Below are positions 38,701-49,748 of a DNA stretch of 64,000 nucleotides, piece after piece; position 1 is the stretch's first letter; every line of letters starts with the position of its first letter. Both the position numbers and the translations under genes were made by a program. The stretch lies in assembly GCA_022577435.1 (NCBI GenBank), contig JAKOON010000050.1, positions 1,284,001 through 1,348,000 of the forward strand, read 5' to 3'. The stretch comes from Embiotoca jacksoni (Eukaryota > Chordata > Actinopteri > Embiotocidae). The notes beneath the pieces are model-generated. The model had not been told where the DNA came from. It worked only from the letters and a program-made list of their open reading frames with translations, and did no database searches.

Positions 38701-41700
38701 TCCCCAGGAAAAGTACTGCCTGTTTAACTATGTATGGATTTAAGATTCAACCCTAAACTTTGCAAAAATCCTCTTTCATTGACCTACATGTGAGAGTTAG
38801 CAGATTTGCCAGCAGAGGGAACCAAAGCTTACCATCAGCTTCAACCAGCAACTCCAGCTGCAAGTCCAGTGTTTAGGTGTAAAGGCAATGCCAGGTTGCT
38901 CTACTTAATTCAAATGTATGTTGCAGTTCTGTGTAGATAAATCAAATTAAATATCCAAAACCCTGCAAATAGTTTTGAGTTAGATTAGTTTTTCCCGAAT
39001 AACTGGGCATATTTCTTGGGCAGTGGTTGTTAAGGAGAATATTCATTTATTTTACACTTTAAATCCAGACTAATAAAACGGTTTGCCACCATATCAATCC
39101 ATAATATCTTTGCACTGTAGAAAATGTCCCGTGGAAAATCAGACAACAGCTGACTGTTTACATAAATGTCAGGTGTAAAACATATGAAGGTAGTCAACAT
39201 ATCAAAATATATGCAAGCGTAGAGCATAGTTACGACCACCAATGCTGCCTAAGAGGACGCTCTCACTTTTGTGATTACTTGAGCAGCCACATGAAAGCGT
39301 CTGATGGCAGAAGCTGATCCGAGGTCAGCGCAGTTAAAAAAAAAATGGCCTAATTGCTCTCCTTTTATAAATGTTTCTAAGCTGAGCTCGGTCCGTCCCT
39401 GTGAGCTCACAACTTTGACAGGGATTACTTCACAGGTTAGAGATGGCACACCCTCCCATATGGTACAAAAGGTTACAGCTAATTTTGTACAAGTTCAGCA
39501 CTATAGCGGTGATGTGACAATTATACACCTCCGAGATCATTAGTGTCTAAAATGTAGACAGGGGAAGATAACAGGGAAGTGTTTGAATAGAGCGAGTTAA
39601 ATAAATCTGACGTGTTAATCTTGGAACTGTTCGTGTCTGAAATATGATGTTACCTATCTGTCTCTTTTTCTAATATTTGTGCTGTTATACATATTCATGC
39701 TAGCATCTATAATGTGCTCCTTATTGCCTCCATCTTACATTTATTGTAGTTGGATATTATTCAGCGAAGGAGTATTAAAAACTCTGCAATTTATTATGAT
39801 TTATTTTGAAAATAGCGTGGAGCCTCAGACAGGTGTTGGAGGTATATTGTTGTGCCTTATAGCTTGCCATTGAAATAAACACTGTTAGTGATGTTTCTGC
39901 AGACAATAGCTTTACAATGTCATCAATCACAGCAGTGATAAGGGAGCGACTATTGTCTGTTTTTCAGAATCCAGAATTTATTATGCTGTAACTTGATTTA
40001 AGCTTTTTCTGCTGGCACATTTGTAAAAGAGCAGATTATTGTTTTGGTTTTTTACCTTAATTGAAGAACTACTTTTACTATTACTATATAAAAAAAAAAA
40101 ACACCTTGTTGGTAATAGGACCTGTACAGTAAGTGCTGTTATGAGCTCGTGTGCTTTGCATTTAGCGTCATTCATTTTGGAGGTTGTGTAATCGTGTACA
40201 TAAGATAATGAGTGAATGAATCGCCTGAGCGCAGCTTTAAACCTTCTGTTTTAGTGTTGAAACAACCTTAACCTGTTTACATATTGAACATTAGAGTAGT
40301 ATTAGCATTTAGGATCAGATTGTCTGGGCTGACTTGTCTCTCCTTTTTTTTTTTGCTGGCTTAGAAATGTTCTCCAAATATGGAGCGTTTTTTCACCACG
40401 GCTTTGATTTGCAAGTTGTGAAGTTACTTTAAGTTACTTTAATTTGTCCAAATAGCAGCTGCTGGTTTGGCAACTTGGCAGCAGAGAAGAGTTTTATGCA
40501 GGAAAAATGCCTTTAAAGTTGCAAGACTGTCCCCTAAAATCAGTAACACCTGCCAAAATGTGGAGAAAAATGCTGGTAAAAAGTCCATCTTTGTAAAAGG
40601 ATATATGTAAGTAAAATGATGTATGAAGAACACAAAAAAAACATGATGCAAGCTCATGATCCTGTACTGTAGATGTTATATTAGCCTTCTCCAGCAGAGC
40701 ATAGGAGAGCTTGAGTATAAAGGGGATTGGTTTTATGCTTTGGCTCAAGGTGGCGCTGGGGCACCACGACATAGGTTCTTGCTATAAAGTTCTATATCTC
40801 TTTTATGTCACCAAATAACTGAATTTGCTCACAATTTAACGCAAAAACAAAAAAGTTTCCTAATTTGCATTGTTGGTTAATATTTCATGTATCTGATCTT
40901 ACAATAGGAAACTACAGCAAGTTCCCCTCTTCAGACATGTAATTGTAATATAACAAAATTGCAGTTTGATTAAAAATACAACGAATTTGGTCCTTGGTGG
41001 TTTGTTTTGATCTTTTGTCCCTGGACAGAATGAGCTCAGTAACCGCAGACGATCTGAAGTTTTTATGTTGCTGTTGTTTAGTGTTCTCAGTTTCTGCATG
41101 TGTGCAAAAGTCTCACATAATCTTACCACCTCTCAAAATAACACAATGGCTGCTTGTGTGTCATGCAAACAATATGGTGCTGTTTACTGTTATTGCTTTG
41201 GCGTGACTGCCCTCTCTGTTTTTGAACGACTACTATGAAATAAAAATACATTTAGCTTCTTCCCACCACAGGGTTCAATACATTAAGTGAACTTCCTGGA
41301 ATGAAATTAAATCACTCATCATGTGTAATTCACTCAGGTTTTTAATTCACTGTTTGTCTTCGGGGGTCATTAAAACTTGTACTTCGCTGCTTCGCTTCGA
41401 AGCAATATCTGATCCGCTTCATAGATCTGTGAACCAAACGCCGCCAATAAATGATTTCCTCTCATTTAATACCATTATGGCAAGGGATGTCTCCACACAA
41501 TTAACTACAGTTTTTAGAAGTGAGATATTATTAACACCTCGACTAAAGTTTGCTCGAGGAGTGCCCTTTGCTTGTAATATTAAATGGATAAGCTGAATGA
41601 ATGCAGATTTTTTTTTTCCATTAAAAACATTCAGGGTTTACCATTTATCCTGTCTTTTAAGGGTGAAAATATTGTTCTATTCTTCCGAATTCAATAATAT

Positions 41701-44700
41701 GAGGAATACAATTCGGTAAAATAGTATATTTGCCTCAAAGCATGTAGGAGTGTAAATGTGTGATGAGATGATTTGATCATCATCGACGGTCAAGATTATG
41801 GCAAGCCATAAATCGGATTAGTCCTGTTTTCAGATGGATGTTATATGTGAATTTGATTCACCTCCATTCTAACAAGTGAGAAAATGAACAGTGCCAGCAA
41901 AGTGTTTTATTCCCTGTGGATAATTTAACACCTTTAGATTTATGTCCCGTGCAGACACTCGGTGCCAATGCAGGGAGTTTTACACCCTTTATGCAGCCAA
42001 CTGGAAAGTAAGGAGGCTCTCAATGGCTCGGCAAGTCGAGGGTCACAAGACGGAGCAAAGCAGCTGAAGACATCAGAGGATTCTTTTGTAATATTAAATA
42101 CAGAAACCTTACCGACCTCCTTTTTTTGTCACATTATATCAATAATGAACATTTATGCAAATATTTCTTCCACTTAAACAGGTTTTTAAAACTACTTGAG
42201 ATGATATTCAGTGATTCATTTATCACTGAGTGCATTTCTAGTTACTTAATTCAACGCTTTTAAAGCCAAATTAAGTTCGACTTTGAAACAAGTTCACAGC
42301 AAGTCTGACTGTGTCAGCTACTCTAGTTCATATAGCTAACGTGAGCTCAAACACAGCTGACACGCAGCGAGTCATTCCATTGGTGTTCTCATGCTGTCTA
42401 ATGCAAATCTAATATTCACTCATGTTCTCCCTTTAGTTTGATCCAATAATTTACGCTTCCTTGTCGAAGCTAAGTCGGCATCACTGTAGATGTTTCATGT
42501 AGTGCTTCACGTGATTTGTGCTTCTACGCAGGAAATGTGTATTTGTTGAACACAATCCCTAACAGTAAACCTAAAATGATTCTGATCATAAATAACACAC
42601 TACTCATCACCGTCCTGTGGTTCTAATGTTGCTCAAACGGGAGCTCTCCGGCTCTCGCGCACTGCTTCCACAATTTTATATCCACAGTCACGATTCTTTT
42701 GAAGAAATAACCGCCTGTATGGATTTCCTCTCAGCATCCTTTTCTTGCTGCTGAACTCTGCTCGTCATATCTCATCCTCTGGACAGTGGCTCCAGCCGTC
42801 TCCTATTCTGTCTGCCATTTTATTTCGCCCTTGTCTTTTCTCCTTTCAGCGTCCCCGCTAATGCATATTCTCCATTGGCCTTTGCACTTGAAGTTCAGCT
42901 TGACTGGCACTCTGCTGCTGAAGGATATCGTACCATAAATCAGATGACAGGCTGGCTGTGCAGAGGAAACCCATGTCCTGCTCTTTACCTCTACGTGTTG
43001 TCCACAGTGAGCTGTCAGATAGCCCTGCCGGAGCTAATATGGCAAAGACGCAGAGAAAAGCAGGTCAATGTTATCTTCTCCAGCACACTGGCCTGAGCTT
43101 TGTATTACTGTCTACTTGCAGACAATGCCATTGACTTCTCCCTTTTACACTAGAACTAATCATCTGGGATGAATTGGGATGTTGATAAGAATCTAGTGGA
43201 CCTGCTGCGCACAGAAAGCTGCCATTTCTTAATGAATGGCTTTCACTTACAGGCCTCTTCCACTCCGGAAGTCATTGTTCCGGATTCTGCTTTTGTTTTT
43301 GCTGTCTTACACGACTCCACAAGATCCGGGAGCAAACTTTTGGTACCCTTTGGGAGGTTGCACAAAGTCAAGGTGGGGTGGGTGGATCAGTCAAGTAGCT
43401 GTTGCTTGTGAGTCATTAAACAAGTGATGCAAAACCAAATGCAAAATTGTGTTCCCTGCTTTTACTGATGTAGTTGTCAAGGTAATTATCGCCACATTAT
43501 CCATGCCTTATTTGGCCTTATTTGGCACAGTGGCTGAATGCACCCAACAATTTTCACATCAAGTATTGATCTAAGAATATTTTTTCAGCTAATCGTTTAG
43601 TTGATGTCAAAAGATAACGAAAAACGCCTTTCACGATTTCCTAAAACCCAGGTTCACTTTTGAAATCAGCTTCCCTTGTTTGGTTTGACTAACAGAACAA
43701 ATGACAAACGGTAAAGAAAAGTTTTGCAGGTCAATTTTTAGCTCATATCAGAAATATCTGATGTGAAAGTGCTGTTTTGTTTTTTTGTTTTTTAAAGCTG
43801 TAAGTACAAATCATGAATGAAACTTTACAAATGGTTGAACTCAACTGGAATTACACATTTGTTAGAATAATGCGATTAACATTCAGCACGTGGGGAATCA
43901 TCAGCTCTCGCATGAAGCTGAAACAATTCACTCACACTTGTTGATCCTCCGTCGATCCAATGGTTTGTGTCTGAAGGGTTAAAAATGGCCAATTCCCATA
44001 AATGCATGCATCCTGGCGGAGTGAGTCAACAAAGTAAGTTCTCAATATCAGAGCCACCCCATGGCACTCCACGGTTGATTGCACACGCTGCTTCACAGAG
44101 GGTTGCCCTGGTTCACGGCTCATAATTGCCTTCCCCTTCACAGGCGCCGCCTCAGTAGATATGACAGCCTCATTTTACTGTGCCTTGGAAAACACAACGC
44201 AAACACTAATGCTGCTTTGCATGCCTGAGTAAATCGCTGCAGGTGTCGCCTAATTATATCACCCACTTGTACCCTAAGCTGATCTGTAAACAGCGGGACT
44301 ATCTCATCTTCGCCTCTTTGCCCGTCCGCCGATCGGTGTCGCTTTGATTGATTACATCGCAGCCAGTTCCCCTTCTGCTGGTCTCGTACTTTCACACGGG
44401 CTCACTGCGAGCTTCAGGAAAGATAACACTTGTCCAATACTTAATAGAAATGTTGTCTATGGACTGTTTGGTATGCACATGCTGTTGCTGCGCAAAACAA
44501 AACTAATAAAGAACCAGAGGTCGTTACAGTCTCAGGAAAAAATACTCAACTTGCTCCAGCACCCGTTTTTATTGTTCTCCTGCTTCCCTAATAGTCTGAA
44601 GGGTTTAGAAGGAAATGATCAGAGCATGCTCACCATTAACTACAGTGTCCATAGGAAACTCTTAAAAGCTTGTTTTTTCTCTTTGTTTTTCTTCTCTGTA

Positions 44701-47700
44701 TTTATTGCAGTCAACATGACTTCTGTTTGTGAGATGGATTCATTGACCTGTAGCGCTGCTCATGTCCTCCGTGTCCACTCAGCCCAGACACAAAGTGATA
44801 AGATCCTCCCCTGGTGAATGCTGAGGATGGAAAGTGGGAGACGTGTGGCAGTGATGAGTGAGAAAAATATGTAATCTCTTCCCAGATCAGTGTTTTTCGG
44901 TCTGCAGAGGTGCGGGTTTGTCACTCAGGCTCCTCCTGTTCATTACGCAGATAAGAAATGTGGACCTGAGTACAGCTTGACATTTCGGGCTCGGATCGTT
45001 TGGCGATGGTATCCAACTGAGGTTATGGAGGTTGGTCGAGGTCTTTTGTGGAACCCTTCAGTCACGATGTCATGATGGCATGTGGTTATTTGGTTTGTAC
45101 CAGCTGTCATCAAGTGATTGGATGTTTTTTTTCTTTGTAAAGCCATCAAAAGTTACCAAAAGGAATTGTTATTCAATAAAAGGTCCATTATTAACATCCA
45201 TCTGAAAATATTCAGCCGAGGAGAAAATGTTTTCACCTGAGAAGACCAATTTAATCATTTAAAAGGCATGAATGTCTGCTGACATGAACAGATTTAGAGA
45301 AATACTATACAAATGTAATTAATTTGAAAAGGGCATATATCAGTCTGTTCAATTTCATCACCGCAAATGACTGATTTTGTCCCGACTCTTTAATTTTCCA
45401 GATGTTAGCTTCAGTCCCAGTGTTATTAAAGTTATTTGTCTGGCCACGATGTTCTACACAATCACAGCAGACACACATTTTTATATGGGACATATTTACA
45501 GCTCAGTAGTTGAACCAGAAGCAATGAACAACCTTTTGTCTAAATCTGCATGATGCCAGTGGTACGACTTTAATACACATATTATGACCATAGTAAGTCT
45601 GATTGGAGTAGGACTTGTGTACATGACAGTTGTATTGTAATTTTATACATGTTTGTCTTTTATGACAGCAATTGAGACAGTTGGCATCTTTCCAATATGG
45701 TCACTGAATCATCAATGTTGTGAGTAGCTATCTGTCAAAGCTCATTCAGGATGCTTTTCTCCTTTAACTTGTCACGGCTCCTGTTTTCTTTTTCCACTTT
45801 AGATATAAAATAATTTTGTAATTTTACTCTTACATCCCCGTCAGGTCCGTAAACGCTGAAGTCTTCGATTTCCCATCTGTCAGGCCTGCCGTGTTGTGGC
45901 GTCGTTAGAGTGGTGATTGTCCAGAATTTGTGTGACATTAATTGACCAAGATGTGGGGTGTAATATTTATCTGTCAGCAGCACTGCTAGAATCACAGCTC
46001 TGATAATAGCTGGATGGGTGCTTCCTGTTACAAAATCCCCACACCCACTTTTTCACAACACGTATATCCAACTGCCTCACCCTCACAGCTTTAATAATTT
46101 ATTGTTTGGATATAGTATCTCTATACTGGAGAGAGGTTCTGATAGGTCAAATCTTTCTGGCTGTTTTATTAACCATTTGTCTATCGGGGACCGTTCGGAG
46201 AGCCAAGCCATGAAAGGGAAAGGCCTGAGGCAATGCATCCCCCTGATTTTGTGAAAAAGGGATGCATTCAGGAAAGTGAAGCCTCTTCTGGCTGCTGTTC
46301 ATGTGGCTTGAATGGTTATGTGATGTCACTGCGGCTTCACTGATGTCGTGCCAGTGTCTACATGTTGGCACTGCTGCTTGGAGCTGGATGTTGCAGCTCA
46401 GGAGAAACTGAAGCATTTAACTGTTTGTTCAGCTGATATTTTATGTATTGTGTGTGACGGCTGCATAATGCTTTGAACAAGACCTGCCATTCTTCCACGT
46501 GGGAATTTGTTATTGCCTTTGATTGACTCACTGTTGTGCTACAATAACATTGGGACATATTTTTTTTATCCTCTTCAGGATTTTGATACTTGTGGTTATT
46601 TTAGATGATTTTTGAAAGCTCAGAGAGAGTACAGATTTAAAATATTGGATATTTAAATTTAGGTATTTGTTCTCTAACAGCCATCAGAAACAGTTACACC
46701 TGATTTAACTTGATTTCGGTGGCTTGTGGGTTTTGAAGACAGGCTGTAACCACGACCATGACATATCATATTTGAAGTTGACCAGGCCCCTTAATAAAAC
46801 CAAGTCCAGTGTTCTCTCTGTGTGTCTCCAGCTGAGGTGGAAAAAAAGTATCTGGCTTTCTCGCTGCTAATTGTGCCCCGTTATTCATAAGCTGGTCACT
46901 AACTTCGGTTGTCAGTTGCTGCTGCGCCGGTAGGGTGAAGTGGATTTTTAGAGCTACCTACTACTTCTGGAAATGTCAATGATTAGAGTGGACCAAACCA
47001 ACAAAATCAAAACAAGCTGAAATGTGCTAAAACGCTCAGTGGAGCTGAGAAACACGAGAGTGGCTTGATCAATATGAGAACCAACTTTCATATTACAGTT
47101 ATTTAATCTACCGTTGATATAGAAATATTGATTATTGCAACTTTTAAAATGTTCTTGCTATGTGCTCGACGGCGGTTTGGACAAATTTAGCGATTTTGTC
47201 ATTAATCTTAAATCAATATTTTCCAGCTGACGTCCAAAAGACAAAATTAATCTGTTGGCTAATGTAGATCATTAAATATGGAACAGTCTGTAGAGTTGGA
47301 AAAGAAAAGTAGACTGACGGTCTTTACTGGAACAAGTTCATTTACATTTTCAGGAAGCATACGTCATTGCATTGTCATAAATACTTGAATATATGTAACA
47401 AACATTTTTATTACTGTTACTATTACAATTACTGTACACAGTATATCGTTGAGGTGAGTCCACCATCATATTTCAACAGCACGGTTAGTGAGTAGATTTT
47501 ACTTTCTATGGATGACCTCTCACACCCATGACTGGTTACATGGCCAGGGGCTTTTTTTTTTTTTTTTTTAATTTAAGCAGGATGTGTCGGCTGAAACAAT
47601 ATTATCTTTTTCAAATTCTATCAAGCTAAATTATTAACAAAGATAAAAAAAAAAATAAAAAAAAATCTGACTTACATCCCTTATTTTCTACGCTGTGTTG

Positions 47701-48241
47701 TTGTGAAAAAAAAAGCAGTGACAGATAGACTGCATTTGAATGGCTGCGTGTGAGTTTTTCCATCATTGGTAAAAGCCACTGCTTCTTATTGAACATTTAT
47801 CAAGCGGTGAGTCACGGGTTCTTATCACGGTGCCAAAATAATTTCCTGCCGTGATGATTGTAATTAAGGTGGCTTTGTGCATTTACATCAGTGACATATG
47901 GCTGCCTTTACTGTAGATGGAATTACAGCCTGCAACACAGCAGAGTCCCAATAATCAAATAGAGTGCAGAGAAATTTTGTTTGTAGATGCAAATAACTAC
48001 TCGCAATGTGTTGTTGTTGTTTTTACACGTTATGAGCTTGTATCAATTGGGGTTAATCATTTGGAATATTTACTGTAGAAATAGATGAAAAGGATTAAAT
48101 CAAAAATTCTGCTCTGTTCTTTGTTTTATGTGCAAGGAAATAATGAATGTCATGGCTGATGGTAACGACTATGACACTCTACACGGGGCCAGTAGATGGT
48201 GGTGTCTTCACTCATTTGCTACAAACACTGACTACATAAAT

Positions 48242-48244
<3 letters not shown>
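35753..48244. other. kcnip4: intron between the KChIP4a and KChIP4e first exons
   Basis: About 12.5 kb without a recognised coding exon. An exon-like block with a strong acceptor at 44710 is discussed under findings. There is a poly-T at 47552-47569 and A-rich runs near 47646-47664. The rest is ordinary AT-rich intronic sequence with no RNA gene found. Confidence 0.6.
46770..47140. repeat. possible degenerate teleost interspersed repeat
   Basis: Phrases such as 'gtggaccaaaccaacaaaat', 'gctgaaatgtgctaaaacgc' and 'cagtggagctgag' resemble a common fish repeat as I remember it. The match is loose and the borders are guesses. Confidence 0.25.
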
Positions 48245-48293
<49 letters not shown>

Positions 48294-48298
48294 CACAC
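48245..48298. repeat. (CA)n microsatellite, one interruption
   Basis: About 27 CA units interrupted by a single 'aa' at about 48278, directly visible. Confidence 0.95.
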
Positions 48299-48998
48299 GA
48301 CTCAAACTGTTTTTGAAAACGAGCTATTCCATTAAATACAGTGGTGTGATCGATGCTATTTTTCTCCTCACTCTCTATCCTCTTACATTGGTGTGTGTAA
48401 ACACCACTGAGACCATCGAGTTCCCCTCATTCCCATGACAAATCAGACCGTTTACATTCACATGCCGAGAGAAAGCTCAATTAGCCGTGACATACTTGGA
48501 CATTTTCAGGAAATTCTGCTTTTGTTCCTCTCACAGTTCATATTCCCTTTATTTCTTCTGGTTATGCTGTGTTACACATGGAAGCAACGAGCTTCTCTCA
48601 GAGGTTTAAAACAGCTCTTGATATGACATATGACCATCTAATTAAACTTTCCAAAAGCCTCTCTTCAAAAGCAATTTGAAACATGAGACGTTTCTTAAAT
48701 AAAAACATAGAAAATATTTGAGAAAGTTCTTGTTTTGGCTGTCCATAATGCTTTCTTAATTAAATGAATCTTTGTGTTTCCTCATCATCTGCAACTTCAA
48801 TCCTCTCTGGCCACAAAATAGTGCAATTGTCTTCATTTTAATGACATGATGGTTAGAAAACATACAATACTACTAATATTCAGTGACACTTACTGTGCTC
48901 TCCTTCAGTGCAACATCTCAGGATGTGCTTCTGTGTTTGAAGCGAATGTGAACATGTTTAGCTTTTGTGAGTGGTCATGCATCTTCTAGCACCACACC
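48299..48998. other. kcnip4: intronic DNA leading to the KChIP4e promoter
   Basis: No exon or repeat recognised. AT-rich until the C/T tract begins. Confidence 0.5.
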
Positions 48999-49105
48999 AC
49001 CCCTCCGCCTCTGTCTCCTCTCCTCTCCTCTCCCCTCCCAACCCCTCCCTCCTCACTTCCTCACTCATATCCACTCCCTCTCATCTTCCCTCCCTTTACT
49101 TTGCA
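48999..49105 (+). promoter_or_regulatory. kcnip4: C/T-rich tract upstream of the KChIP4e exon
   Basis: About 105 bases of mostly C and T, including tandem 'tcctctcc' units, end in 'tttactttgcag' followed by a purine-rich stretch (gagcgagagagagag). It resembles both a TATA-less promoter tract and a strong splice acceptor. If it is an acceptor, the exon at 49637 is preceded by another non-coding exon. If it is a promoter, the leader is about 530 bases. Confidence 0.4.
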
Positions 49106-49219
49106 GTGAGGCAGTCAGTGTGCCTGAAAGAGCGAGAGAGAGAGCCACAAACTGTCAGAGAAGAGCAGAGTTTGCTTTTACTACAGCTCTCACATGTCTC
49201 CTCATTTGCGAGGAGGGGA

Positions 49220-49351
49220 ATGAAAAAGAAGGAGGCCTTGAGCTCAGCATATTTGGACTTTATTCCCCTTTTGTTCATCTCTTCTAAATTCCCAGTGACC
49301 CTCTCGAGATCAGAGAGATCCTCAATGACTTTTAGCTCCTCACTCACCTGA
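49220..49351 (+). other. upstream ORF in the KChIP4e leader (43 residues)
   Basis: ATG-AAA-AAG-AAG to TGA, fully upstream of the KChIP4e start and in another frame. It has A at -3? no: the context is 'gggaATG', a G at -3. It has no recognisable family. If the leader begins near 49106 this frame would be translated before the main start and could regulate it. Confidence 0.25.
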
Positions 49352-49439
49352 GGCCAGTTCATCGCAGTTCTCGTCCCATCTTAACCCGACCCAGACTGGA
49401 TTTAGGGAGCGAACCAGCAGTAGGTGGGTGCCTGGGAGG

Positions 49440-49636
49440 TGCCCGGCCCGTGTACGTGGGCCGGCGTAGCGCTGGAGTTGTTGCAGGGGAACTGGAGTGC
49501 GGGGCCAGGTGGGAGTGACGGTCCTGGTCCTGGTCCTGGTCCTGGTCCTGGCGGCGTCCCAGAGGGCGAGGAGGCCGACTCGGGCTCCGGGTTCGGGTCG
49601 GGGTATGGTGGCACGGAGTGGGCAGAGGGTGGAGCA
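49440..49636 (+). promoter_or_regulatory. kcnip4: GC-rich 5' leader / CpG-rich region of the KChIP4e exon
   Basis: This is one of the most GC-rich stretches of the window, with many CpG sites, directly before the KChIP4e ATG. The frame of the exon stays open back to a TAG at 49421 but has no ATG before 49637, so translation is expected to start at 49637. The open leader reads as Gly/Pro-rich residues and is probably untranslated. Confidence 0.5.
49521..49550 (+). repeat. hexanucleotide tandem repeat (GTCCTG)5
   Basis: Five exact copies, directly visible, inside the GC-rich leader. In the frame of the downstream exon they would read as alternating Gly and Pro. Confidence 0.9.
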
Positions 49637-49748
49637 ATGCTGACCGCGATCTGGGAGACTGAGGGGCTGCAGACAGTGGGCATCGTGGTGCTGGTGTTCG
49701 CCTCCATCAAGCTCCTGCACCTTCTGGGGCTCATCAGCTTCTCAGAGG
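49637..49748 (+). CDS. kcnip4: KCNIP4 alternative first coding exon, KChIP4e (membrane-spanning leader)
   Basis: This exon encodes the N-terminus of the KChIP4e variant of the Kv4 channel subunit. In this family such leaders hold the protein in membranes and alter Kv4 trafficking and inactivation. It translates to 37 residues: MLTAIWETEGLQTVG, a hydrophobic stretch IVVLVFASIKLL, then HLLGLISFSE. The mammalian KChIP4e leader has the same length and nearly the same residues, including EGLQTVGIVV and LLHLLGLI. It ends in GAG-G before 'gtaagacg', a consensus donor, in phase 1. No in-frame ATG exists upstream before a TAG at 49421, which supports this start; G at -3 gives a fair context. The neighbours are a GC-rich leader with a hexanucleotide repeat and, 13.9 kb upstream, the related KChIP4a exon. 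Reading through the donor reaches a stop about 48 bases later. Confidence 0.93.

Noticed and set aside
44344..44817. 157-residue open frame on the + strand, among the longest in the window
   Set aside because: No recognisable motif, and a splice-acceptor-like tract lies inside it. It is probably chance, and only its last 35 codons are considered as a possible exon.
45735..45995. Minus-strand 86-residue open frame with mixed, protein-like composition
   Set aside because: No family recognised and no splice signals or start context that support it.
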